NCBI RefSeq assembly: GCF_900129655.1
Contig: NZ_FQWK01000006.1
Coordinates: 124,001 to 188,000, forward strand
Length of the DNA: 64,000 bases
Direction: 5' to 3'
Source: Bacteroides clarus YIT 12056
GTDB taxonomy: Bacteria > Bacteroidota > Bacteroidia > Bacteroidales > Bacteroidaceae
The notes below the pieces were generated by a model. It was given only the letters and a program-made list of their open reading frames with translations. It searched no databases and had not been told where the DNA came from. Numbering within the stretch: the stretch's first letter is position 1; every line of letters begins with the position of its first letter. The position numbers and the translations under genes were made by a program. Of the stretch, positions 17,960-25,764 are shown piece by piece.

Positions 17960-19258
17960 ATGAAACAGAAAAGTTTTTTATTCGGAAGCCTTTTGTTATG
18001 CGCAATGGCTTTCAGTACAACCGGTTGTAGTATCGGCGGAGATGACAAAACAAATGAAATTGTAGACGATCCTTTAAAAGATAAAACCGAATACTACATT
18101 GTAGGACAAGTGAGCGACAGTAAAGGAGTAGTGGCAAACGCCAAAGTGGAAACCGGCAACGTTTCTGCGACAACAGACAGTAAAGGAGTATATAAACTGA
18201 CTGTGAACGACGCCACCGCATACAAAGTGAAATTTACAGCAAGCGGCCTGCAGACTTTCGAAGCAGAGACAAGCATCGCATCTTCTGCCAAGAACCGTAG
18301 CCAGGTGACCTTGAATGTAAGAATGGCAAAAGAGATTGTATATGATGAGAATCATACCGAAACCGCAACACCTACTGCTGATGCGGTAGTTACGGCACCG
18401 AACATTGTAGACACCAATGCCGATCCTGCCACCATCACTATTCCGGCAGGTACGGTAACACAAGATACAAAAGTTGCGGCGGTTGTATATGAAGAAGCTA
18501 AAATCGCAACAGGAAATGAGACTCAAGTACCGGTAAGCAATGTAGCCGTTAAAACAGAGCCGGCCGATATAGTGGCTGAACAAGATGTTACCATCGCCGT
18601 GAATAACCTTGCTGATGATGCGACGGACGGTTATTTCGATACCGATTATATGTCTGCCGTTAAAAAAGACGAAGTTGCTACAAGAGCGGACAAATCTTTA
18701 GGTAAACCGGTATTCAACGCCGAGGACAACAGATATGAAATCACCATCCCTGCCGGAGAAAAAATAGCAGGAAAGTATGAGATGAATGTGAAATTCGACA
18801 AAAGCAGCAAAACATCGGGTACCGTGGAATACAATGCCGTGAACGGAAAAAGCGAAGTGTTGAAACTGGAAAACAGAGAGTTCAATGCCATGACCGGTGT
18901 GAAACTGAATGTAACGGTGAAAAACGGCTGGACATACACCACTTCTCCGGCCACGGCATTGGCTGCCAAAGGAGCTTCTCAGAAACTGGCCGCCGCAATA
19001 GAGCGATACATCGAACTGCAGGAAGGTAAGGAAGGCGTATATGAAACAGCAACCGAACTGACTACCAACATCAGCGGTAACCACGTATTGTATTACGGAA
19101 ACAAAGCCAACATCCTGGCAAAGACTTACACATTCCATGTCATGATTAACGGCCAAAGCACTCCGGTGGAAGTTAACTTGAACAGCTACAACGGATACAC
19201 GGAAGAGTATACCAACGGCCCCATCAGCCAACACTCCGGCGGTAGTACCGGTAAATAA
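17960..19258 (+). CDS. Large surface lipoprotein with carboxypeptidase-regulatory-like domain
   Basis: 432 residues. Lipoprotein signal peptide with cysteine in TTGCSIGGDDK; the acidic residues after the cysteine fit the Bacteroidetes signal for export to the cell surface. Residues ~45-110 form a beta-sandwich of the carboxypeptidase D regulatory type (VGQVSDSKGVVANAKVETG). The rest is threonine-, valine- and alanine-rich repeats of beta strands without a domain I recognise; ITIPAGT and ITIPAGE occur in two similar segments, hinting at an internal duplication. Its position between the YjbH-like genes and the GldLM pair suggests an outer-membrane partner of that system. Confidence 0.65.
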   Translation: MKQKSFLFGSLLLCAMAFSTTGCSIGGDDKTNEIVDDPLKDKTEYYIVGQVSDSKGVVANAKVETGNVSATTDSKGVYKLTVNDATAYKVKFTASGLQTFEAETSIASSAKNRSQVTLNVRMAKEIVYDENHTETATPTADAVVTAPNIVDTNADPATITIPAGTVTQDTKVAAVVYEEAKIATGNETQVPVSNVAVKTEPADIVAEQDVTIAVNNLADDATDGYFDTDYMSAVKKDEVATRADKSLGKPVFNAEDNRYEITIPAGEKIAGKYEMNVKFDKSSKTSGTVEYNAVNGKSEVLKLENREFNAMTGVKLNVTVKNGWTYTTSPATALAAKGASQKLAAAIERYIELQEGKEGVYETATELTTNISGNHVLYYGNKANILAKTYTFHVMINGQSTPVEVNLNSYNGYTEEYTNGPISQHSGGSTGK

Positions 19259-19307
19259 CCGCATACATGAGAGTTAATCAAAACTATTATTTAAATAACA
19301 CATACCT

Positions 19308-19763
19308 ATGAGTTTACGTAATTTTTTATCAAGTAGAACCGGAAAACGTTTTTACAACTTTTGCTATTGTTGGGGTGCTTGTCTGGTAATTCTAGGTGCC
19401 ATCTCCAAAATCGGTGATTTCCCATACGGTAACATACTTTTGGGTATAGGCCTGTACACCGAAGTATTTATCTTCTTCATCTCAGGATTCGACGAACCCA
19501 CCAGAGAATATAAATGGGAAAGAGTATTTCCTATCCTGAACGACAAACTGGCGAATACCGACCCGAAAGTTGCTTCCGTGAACTTCAAACTGTCCGGAAA
19601 CGGTGAAAACTACAAACAGGAAATGGCTAAGCTGGAAGAGAACGTGAGAGCATTGAACGAAGCCCATGAAGCCCAGTTGAAACAAGTGAAGCAACAAATG
19701 GACCTGCTGAACAAACAATACAAACAAATGCAGGATACAATGAACGTAAAAACAACAAAGTAA
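19308..19763 (+). CDS. gldL: GldL-like inner-membrane motor protein
   Basis: 151 residues. Two transmembrane helices (about 17-33 and 43-60), then a cytoplasmic tail with a coiled coil from about 100 to 147. GACLVILGAISKIGDFP, followed by GIGLYTEVFIFFISGFDEP, is the signature of GldL. Glu52 in the second helix is at the position of the proton-binding glutamate of the GldL5-GldM2 motor; basic residues just before helix 1 are also kept. GldL is about 215 residues, so the tail is shorter here. The gldM-like gene follows after 10 bp. It should form a proton-driven rotary stator in the inner membrane. Confidence 0.85.
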   Translation: MSLRNFLSSRTGKRFYNFCYCWGACLVILGAISKIGDFPYGNILLGIGLYTEVFIFFISGFDEPTREYKWERVFPILNDKLANTDPKVASVNFKLSGNGENYKQEMAKLEENVRALNEAHEAQLKQVKQQMDLLNKQYKQMQDTMNVKTTK

Positions 19764-19773
19764 AATAGCTGTT

Positions 19774-21138
19774 ATGTCAAAATATGTAATGCCGCCAAGG
19801 CAAAAAATGATTAACCTGATATATATCATCTTAATCGCTATATTGGCCATCCATATATCTAAAGATGCCATAGAGGGTTATGATATTATCAGCAATGACT
19901 ACCGCCCGCAAATAGCACAGCTCCAAACATACAACGAAGAATTAAGAGTACGCCTGGAGCAGGAAAAGCCGGAAGTCACGGGACAGGTACAATCTGTCAA
20001 AGAGAAAACCAATGCCATTCGGCAAGAGTTGAACGACCTGAAAGAAAACATCATACGGACAGCCGATAAAGACGAATATCAGAGCGGTATCCTCAAGAAC
20101 CGCGATAACGAAAAGGCGACTCCTGATGTACTCCTCAGCAACAAACGGGGTAATAATCTTAAAAACAGCATCGCAACCTACAAGCAGGAAATGGAAAGCA
20201 TGCTTGCCGGTGACGCGCAGAAAAAACTCGTAAGCAGTTATATGAACATCACTCCTCAAACCGACAACGCTTCATGGGAAGAGGAAACGTTCTCGCATCT
20301 GACTGCCAATGCAGGTATCACCATGCTTGACAAAATGGAGATGGAATTGCTGAGCTGCGAAAAGGAAGTGTTGCTCGCCATGACAAACGGAACGGGAATA
20401 CAGACTTCGGAAGCAACCCCGGAAGCCGGCAAACCTCAAAAGGAAGCCGAAAAAGAAGCTGAAAAGGAACCGGCAGAGCTTTCGGATAACCAAATCTTCG
20501 TAAACGGAGTACCTACCGACATCCTGACCGACGGAACCCTGAAGAAGCCTTTTGTACAAATAGCTCCCGAAGCCGCCGTATTATACAAAGGATACGACAA
20601 TAAGCTGCAACTGACGAGCATCGGTATTCCTCAAGAGCAACTGAAAGTTTCCATGAAGAACGGTAAGGTAGTGATGCGCAACAACCGCTACATCGCCCTG
20701 CCCGACAACAACAGCCGTACCGCCGTCATTACCGTGAGCGATGGAACCGATGTATTGGCACGTTATGAATACGAGGTCAGAAATCTGCCCGCTCCGCAAC
20801 CTTACCTCTCTTATTCCCATAACGGTAAAAACACGTTATACAAGGGTGATGTACCTCTTGGCAAAAGTCATTTGCTCGGCATGAACGAACTGGTGGCGCA
20901 AGCCAATGAAGGTCCTCAGGTAAAATATAAAGTCGTATCTTTCGAAACGGTATTCATCGAAGCCGGAAGCAACAAGGTTATTACCCTTAAAAACAAAGGT
21001 AACAAATTCTCCGGCGAGCAGAAGAAAGCCATCGAACAGTTACAGGCAGGTGATAAATTCTACATCACATCCATTACCGTGTCCGGCGGACAAAAGACAG
21101 ATGAGCAAATCGGCTCTATCAACGTAGTACTCTATTAA
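19774..21138 (+). CDS. gldM: GldM-like motor protein
   Basis: 454 residues. PPRQKMINLIYIILIAILAI at residues 7-26 is the single transmembrane helix of GldM almost exactly. A long periplasmic part follows: a helical domain with coiled coil (35-190), a charged linker with repeated KEAEKE, then immunoglobulin-like domains ending in a segment like the C-terminal GldM domain (VVSFETVFIEAGSNK, AGDKFYITSI). Length is slightly below the ~510 of type 9 GldM. It should carry torque from the GldL pentamer to an outer-membrane partner. In type 9 systems that partner is GldK/GldN; here the neighbours are YjbH-like and OmpA-like proteins. Confidence 0.85.
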   Translation: MSKYVMPPRQKMINLIYIILIAILAIHISKDAIEGYDIISNDYRPQIAQLQTYNEELRVRLEQEKPEVTGQVQSVKEKTNAIRQELNDLKENIIRTADKDEYQSGILKNRDNEKATPDVLLSNKRGNNLKNSIATYKQEMESMLAGDAQKKLVSSYMNITPQTDNASWEEETFSHLTANAGITMLDKMEMELLSCEKEVLLAMTNGTGIQTSEATPEAGKPQKEAEKEAEKEPAELSDNQIFVNGVPTDILTDGTLKKPFVQIAPEAAVLYKGYDNKLQLTSIGIPQEQLKVSMKNGKVVMRNNRYIALPDNNSRTAVITVSDGTDVLARYEYEVRNLPAPQPYLSYSHNGKNTLYKGDVPLGKSHLLGMNELVAQANEGPQVKYKVVSFETVFIEAGSNKVITLKNKGNKFSGEQKKAIEQLQAGDKFYITSITVSGGQKTDEQIGSINVVLY

Positions 21139-21150
21139 AAAAGTAAAGTT

Positions 21151-22230
21151 ATGAAATTTGGATTTAAACACATTATATTGGCTGCTGCGCTGATGAGTGC
21201 CGGTAGTCTTACTGCACAGGAACAAAATGACAAAACATCGTTCCAAAAGTACAACTGGTTCGTAACCGGAGCCGTTAACGGAGAATGGCTGTCCAATACT
21301 ACCGGAAACATGATTGTCGGCGGCAAAATGGGAGCCGGTATCCAACTGACCCGCTACTCGGCATTCCGCATCAACGCGTTTGCCGGAAAGAACCGTGTAA
21401 AGACCATGCGCGCCCAGCAATACGGAGCCGAATTGGACTATATGCTGACCTTGGTGGGAAATAAAGGATACCAGCCTTTCAACCTGGCGGCTATCGTCGG
21501 AGCCAGCTACAACCACTTCAACACGAACAAGCTCGACATCGATAACAAGAACGTCAGCTCCATCGGTGGAAAGATAGCGTTACAGGCGTCATACAACCTG
21601 AACAGAAAGCTCAGCCTATTCATTGAACCTTCGTTTACCATCCTGCCCAAATACTACAAGGGCAAAGACGCCGATGACGTATTTGTACAATCCGGCGTGA
21701 ATATCGGTGTCACATACAGCTTCAAAGACAAGTACAAAACATCCCGGAAGGCTAAGAATGAGGCTTTCGCCGACAAAACCGACATACAGGAAATCAAAGA
21801 CAAGATGAACCGTATGCTGGAAGAAATCAAGCAACTGAAACAGGAATCGCAAAACACTCAAAAGGTGGAAGCAGGAAAGAACATAGTTATCGAGCCTGCC
21901 CAACAGAAAGGTATCATTTCCGTAGATATCCACTTTGACGAGTTCAGTTCCTTCATCAGCGAAGAGCAAGCCGGCAAGCTGAACAATATCGGCGAATGGA
22001 TGACCGAGAATCCTGCCGTTATCAAGATTGTAGCATTCAGCAATGACGTAAAGGACAAGAAAGCCGAAACCGAACTGCGCAACAAACGCACGGAAGCCAT
22101 CAAGAAAATGTTGGTAGAGAAGTACAACATCGCTCCCGAAAGAATTGCATCCGCCGCTCCCGAATCCATGGGCTATGCAAACAAGACCGGAAACAACGCG
22201 ATGATTATCTTCATTCCGAGCAACTTATAA
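21151..22230 (+). CDS. Outer-membrane barrel with OmpA-like C-terminal domain
   Basis: 359 residues. Signal peptide ending SLTAQEQ. Residues ~25-190 are an eight-strand-type barrel (GWFVTGAVNGEW-like alternating strands; FKDKYKT at its end). A helical, heptad-like segment follows (IQEIKDKMNRMLEEIKQL), then an OmpA-like periplasmic domain from ~245 (DIHFDEFSSFISEEQAGKL, ELRNKRTEAIKKML) that in this family binds peptidoglycan. It is divergent: the usual SxxRA motif reads RNKRTEA. It probably anchors or receives force from the GldLM-like pair. Gap to gldM is 12 bp, so same transcript. Confidence 0.7.
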   Translation: MKFGFKHIILAAALMSAGSLTAQEQNDKTSFQKYNWFVTGAVNGEWLSNTTGNMIVGGKMGAGIQLTRYSAFRINAFAGKNRVKTMRAQQYGAELDYMLTLVGNKGYQPFNLAAIVGASYNHFNTNKLDIDNKNVSSIGGKIALQASYNLNRKLSLFIEPSFTILPKYYKGKDADDVFVQSGVNIGVTYSFKDKYKTSRKAKNEAFADKTDIQEIKDKMNRMLEEIKQLKQESQNTQKVEAGKNIVIEPAQQKGIISVDIHFDEFSSFISEEQAGKLNNIGEWMTENPAVIKIVAFSNDVKDKKAETELRNKRTEAIKKMLVEKYNIAPERIASAAPESMGYANKTGNNAMIIFIPSNL

Positions 22231-22246
22231 ACAGAAATTCACTTCT

Positions 22247-22669
22247 ATGACTATCGCCATTGATTTTGACGGCACAATCGTAGAACACCGATACCCTAAA
22301 ATCGGAAACGAAATACCTTTCGCCATCGATACGCTGAAAATGCTGATTAAGGCTCATCATCGGCTGATACTATGGACCGTACGTGAGGGGAAACTGCTGG
22401 ACGAGGCTGTGGAATGGTGCAGGGAGCGGGGCGTGGAATTTTATGCCATCAACCGTGACTACCCCGAAGAGGACACCGCCCATCACGGTTTCTCGCGCAA
22501 AGTAAAAGCGGACATCTTCATCGACGACCGCAACTTGGGCGGCCTGCCCGACTGGGGAGACATCTACCGCATGGTTCAGGAGAAGCTGACGTACGAGGAG
22601 CTGTATCGTGACAATGATAAAACTCCCCCCTCAAAAAAAGGCGGACTCTGGAGTTTCCTCAAAAAGTAA
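22247..22669 (+). CDS. Small HAD-superfamily hydrolase
   Basis: 140 residues. The nucleophile motif DFDGTIV is at residues 6-12. The third motif, FIDDRN near 92-97, carries the acidic residues. LILWTVREG supplies the second motif threonine. No cap domain. It resembles, from memory, the structurally solved BT0820-type proteins of Bacteroides, whose substrate is not established. It is the last gene of the operon, 16 bp after the OmpA-like gene. Could be a phosphatase acting on a polysaccharide precursor, but its link to the module is position only. Confidence 0.75.
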   Translation: MTIAIDFDGTIVEHRYPKIGNEIPFAIDTLKMLIKAHHRLILWTVREGKLLDEAVEWCRERGVEFYAINRDYPEEDTAHHGFSRKVKADIFIDDRNLGGLPDWGDIYRMVQEKLTYEELYRDNDKTPPSKKGGLWSFLKK

Positions 22670-22800
22670 CCGTTTTTTTGACTTATGTCAAATCGTACTC
22701 CGAAAAGACTCTTTAAATTTGCAGCGTCATTTAGAAAACGATAGAGTAAATTAGTTTTTATAAGAGAGAGATTAGTTTTTAGGGTACACTAAAAAAATTA

Positions 22801-22832
22801 GGCAACATCTGTTAACAGATGTTGCCTTTTTT
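22801..22832 (+). terminator. Rho-independent terminator
   Basis: GGCAACATCTG / CAGATGTTGCC, an 11-bp perfect stem with a TTAA loop, then TTTTTT. It ends the exopolysaccharide-GldLM operon or a short RNA starting near 22728. In the 130 bp before it there is a TAAATTTG (22714-22721) and two copies of ATTAGTTTTTA. Confidence 0.8.
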
Positions 22833-22848
22833 GTTATATTTGTGCCTA

Positions 22849-23475
22849 ATGAAAAACAACACCCATATCACGCCGTTTGCAATCAGCCTGTTCTCCCTGC
22901 TTTTCCTTAGCGCTTGCAAAGATAATCCCCCCAAGGAAGGCCTACACCTGCCCCAAGAATTATTCAGAGAAGGAGACATCGTATTCAGAAGAGGCACCGG
23001 ATTCACCAGCCGCATAGTGCTGGCGGCCGACAGCGAGGGAAGATACTCGCATACCGGCATCCTGAAGAAAGAGCGCGGAGCATGGTACGTGATACACGCC
23101 GTTCCCGGCGAACCGGACTTTAAGGGAGATGCGGACAGGATAAAGATGGAACCCGTCGAACGGTTCTTCGATGCGGGGAAAGCCGCGCGGGGTGCCGTGA
23201 TGCATGTGCAAGCAGACTCCGCCCTTGCATGCAGAGCCGCCCGAAGCGCACTCGGACTTTTCCGCAAACACCTGTTGTTCGACCATGACTACGACTTGAA
23301 CGATACCACCGAGATGTATTGCACGGAACTCATCGACTATGTGTACCGGAAAGAAGGGATAGACCTGTCCGAAGGCCGAACCACTTCCGTCAACATCCCC
23401 GGCATGAGCGGTGACTATCTGATGCCGAACGATATTGCGCAGAGCGGACGCCTCTGTTTGATATACTGTTTTTAA
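22849..23475 (+). CDS. YiiX/YebB-like NlpC/P60-superfamily lipoprotein hydrolase
   Basis: 208 residues from the ATG that gives MKNNTHITPF and a lipoprotein signal ending LSACKDN; an in-frame upstream start would add ten residues and overlap a terminator. GDIVFRRGTG, YSHTGIL with the catalytic histidine, and MYCTELIDYVYRKEG with the cysteine match the permuted papain-like fold of YiiX (DUF830). These enzymes are thought to cleave amide or ester bonds of peptidoglycan or lipids; the substrate here is unknown. A TATATTTG box ends only 6 bp before the ATG, so the transcript may be nearly leaderless. Confidence 0.8.
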   Translation: MKNNTHITPFAISLFSLLFLSACKDNPPKEGLHLPQELFREGDIVFRRGTGFTSRIVLAADSEGRYSHTGILKKERGAWYVIHAVPGEPDFKGDADRIKMEPVERFFDAGKAARGAVMHVQADSALACRAARSALGLFRKHLLFDHDYDLNDTTEMYCTELIDYVYRKEGIDLSEGRTTSVNIPGMSGDYLMPNDIAQSGRLCLIYCF

Positions 23476-23507
23476 AACACACATTATTCACTTAAAACAA
23501 AAAACGT

Positions 23508-23918
23508 ATGAAAAAAGTATTCTACTTCACCATGATGGTAATGGCAGTCTTCGTAATGGCGGCTTGCTCTTCTTCTCCAAGCACTCCGGGCGACGCGTTG
23601 AAAAAGTACAGCGGGTATCTGCAAAGCGGCGATTATGAGAATTTCGTAGAAGGACTGGCTTTCGACGACAGTCAGGATGCCGCCAAGGTAAAGGAACAAA
23701 AAGAAGCGCTGGTATCCATGCTCAAAGAAAAAGTATCGAAGGAATATGAGAAGAAAGGCGGCATAAAGGACATCGAAATCCTCTCGGAACAAGTGGCCGA
23801 GGACGGCAATACCGCTGTGGTAAAGACCAAATACACTTACGGCAACGGCGAGACCGAAGAGGGTGAGCAGCAAATGGTGAAGAAAGACGGCAAATGGCTG
23901 ATGTCCATAGGAAAGTAA
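23508..23918 (+). CDS. DUF4878-like small lipoprotein
   Basis: 136 residues. Signal peptide with cysteine in MAACSSSPSTP, followed by a domain of a helix (GDALKKYSGYLQSGDYENFVEGL) and a curved sheet ending in KKDGKWLMSIGK, the NTF2-like layout of DUF4878. Common as a surface or periplasmic lipoprotein in Bacteroides; no known reaction. It follows the YiiX-like gene by 32 bp, probably in one transcript that ends at the hairpin downstream. Confidence 0.75.
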   Translation: MKKVFYFTMMVMAVFVMAACSSSPSTPGDALKKYSGYLQSGDYENFVEGLAFDDSQDAAKVKEQKEALVSMLKEKVSKEYEKKGGIKDIEILSEQVAEDGNTAVVKTKYTYGNGETEEGEQQMVKKDGKWLMSIGK

Positions 23919-23942
23919 AGCCCGGACAGCCCTGAAAAGATA

Positions 23943-24000
23943 CCGGACAGCATACGGAGTAAAGGAAGGAATTCCTCTGCCGCAGCTGTCCGGATTTTAT
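23943..24000 (+). terminator. Terminator between convergent genes
   Basis: CCGGACAGC at 23943-23951 pairs with GCTGTCCGG at 23985-23993, followed by ATTTTATTT. The loop of 33 nt can form an inner GAATTC-centred pair. It lies between the DUF4878 gene and the convergent creatininase gene, so it could serve both. Confidence 0.6.
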
Positions 24001-24034
24001 TTAGCTGTCTGTCGTTTTATATAGAAATCTTATC

Positions 24035-24805
24035 TCAGTAAAGTTCGTGCCGCCCCACTTCCTCAAAGAGCGTCGCCAGTTTCTCAATGACCGGTTTCAG
24101 ATACCGCCCGCCTTTCTCCGCGGACGCCTTCCCGGGATTGCCCACCCCGCTATCCACAGTGGCTTTGTCCCAATGGCGGGGCGCCCACGCCACCTTTTCA
24201 TTCAGCGAGGCAATAGCAAACGGACGGGAGTCTCCGTTACCGGCCTCATCAAGATTCACCAGCTCGGGATGATAGTACATCATGGCCGAAGTCTCCGATT
24301 CACCGGCATGGTCGTCTATGGCGGCCTCGAAATAGCCCTTGGTGGGAACGATGCCGAACCAGTCCGTCGCCAGAATCAGGAAATCGGGATAGACGAAGGC
24401 AAGGTCGCGAATCATTCCTTTGAAATTATTCCCGCCGTGACCGCTGATGATAATCAGCTTGCGGATGCCCTGCGCGTGAAGGGAAGCCACAATATCTTCC
24501 AAGATGGCCTGCTGGGTGGCGTAACGGGTATGGATGCAGAAAGGAAGTTCCCGCTGTCCGGGATTGTGAGCGCCGAAAGGTACGGGCGGCATCACCATGC
24601 AGCGCACGCCGGAACGTTCCAACGCCAAAGCGGCGGCATCCACGGCAATGTCATGCGGCAGGATGCAGTCCGTGAGATACGGCAGATGCAGGTTATGCGG
24701 CTCGGTGGCTCCCCAGGGAAGAATCACAACGTCATACTTCACGTCTTTCACCTTTCCATAGCAGGAAACGGTAAGGTCTATTTCTCTTTTTTCCATAGCT
24801 GTCAT
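24035..24805 (-). CDS. Creatininase-family amidohydrolase
   Basis: 256 residues. The metal ligands of the family are present: LPWGATEPHNLHLPYLTD (Glu, His, Asp), SGHGGNN with histidine, and DDHAGESETS with glutamate. Members hydrolyse creatinine or open cyclic amides such as 3-dehydro-scyllo-inosamine or formamides in cofactor synthesis; which applies here is not clear. It ends facing the DUF4878 gene and starts 9 bp from the AraC gene, which is transcribed into it, so the regulator may control it. Confidence 0.82.
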   Translation of the reverse strand: MTAMEKREIDLTVSCYGKVKDVKYDVVILPWGATEPHNLHLPYLTDCILPHDIAVDAAALALERSGVRCMVMPPVPFGAHNPGQRELPFCIHTRYATQQAILEDIVASLHAQGIRKLIIISGHGGNNFKGMIRDLAFVYPDFLILATDWFGIVPTKGYFEAAIDDHAGESETSAMMYYHPELVNLDEAGNGDSRPFAIASLNEKVAWAPRHWDKATVDSGVGNPGKASAEKGGRYLKPVIEKLATLFEEVGRHELY

Positions 24806-24814
24806 CTTTAGAAA

Positions 24815-25693
24815 TTACTGCTTCCGGTATTCCTTGGGCGAGAGGCCGGTATGATGCTTAAAGTATTTGCCGAAGAACGACTGATTGGCGAAGTGCAACT
24901 CGTCGGCTATCTCCTGAATGCTCTGCTCGGACGATTTCAGCATGGCTTTCGCTTCCAGAATCACCAGGCTGTCAATCCACTCGCCCGCCGTCTTTCCGCT
25001 CACCTCTTTCACCACGGTGGAAAGATGCTTAGGGGTAAGGAACATCTTGTCGGCATAATAGGACACGCTCCTCTCCTCTTTATAATGTTCGGAAACATAC
25101 CGTATGAAGCGTTCAAACAAATCTTCCTTGCGGCTTTTCGGAGTGCGCTCCTTAGCGGTATGCCCCTGATAGATGTCGTATATCTCGTAGAACAGAGCCA
25201 GCAACAATCCCTGCGTAATCTCCTTGCGGTACGGGTTGTCTTTCAGCTTCACCTTGCTCCACAGGAAAGAGTGATATTCCTCGAACGCCTGCAACTCGTC
25301 GGCGGTGATATCGATGCAAGGCCGCTCCTTTATCATGAAGAACATGGGAAACAACTGCTGCATGGTAGGTATCACCAAATCCATGAAATCTCTGGACACC
25401 GCTATAAAGCTGCCGGAGAAATCATCGGAACGTTCGCCCTGCTGCACGATTTGCTCGGGCAGGATGATACAAAGCACTCCCTCTTTCATTTCATATTCCT
25501 GCAGGTTGATGTTCATCTTACACCGGCCTTTCCGGCAGACAGCAAGGCAGGCGGCGTTCAGGCGCGTAGGATATGGCGTAAAAGGAATATCCCTTATATC
25601 ATCAAAAATAGCGAAATCATTGCCGATAAAGTCAATCATGGGCAGATGCTGTATTCCGGAGATATCAACGTTGCGTATCTGTTTTGTATTCAT
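24815..25693 (-). CDS. AraC-family transcriptional regulator
   Basis: 292 residues. The N-terminal ~170 residues form a cupin-like sensing domain (FTPYPTRLNAACLAVCRKG, VLCIILPEQ). The C-terminal two helix-turn-helix units are clear: YYADKMFLTPKHLSTVVKEV and IQEIADELHFANQSFFGKYF, ending in GLSPKEYRKQ. It stands upstream of the creatininase gene in one operon. A TATATTTG box on the minus strand (25712-25719) is a likely promoter element. The ligand is unknown; the cupin-type sensor suggests a sugar or small molecule. Confidence 0.88.
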   Translation of the reverse strand: MNTKQIRNVDISGIQHLPMIDFIGNDFAIFDDIRDIPFTPYPTRLNAACLAVCRKGRCKMNINLQEYEMKEGVLCIILPEQIVQQGERSDDFSGSFIAVSRDFMDLVIPTMQQLFPMFFMIKERPCIDITADELQAFEEYHSFLWSKVKLKDNPYRKEITQGLLLALFYEIYDIYQGHTAKERTPKSRKEDLFERFIRYVSEHYKEERSVSYYADKMFLTPKHLSTVVKEVSGKTAGEWIDSLVILEAKAMLKSSEQSIQEIADELHFANQSFFGKYFKHHTGLSPKEYRKQ

Positions 25694-25764
25694 TGTTCTT
25701 GTGCTTTGCCGGCAAATATAGGATTATTCACGGAATTATTAATTTAAAAATCGTGAATGTTATC

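Noticed and set aside
19308..21138. A complete type 9 secretion or gliding system
   Set aside because: Only GldL- and GldM-like genes are present. No GldK, GldN, SprA, PorU/V or type 9 sorting domains were found in the window.
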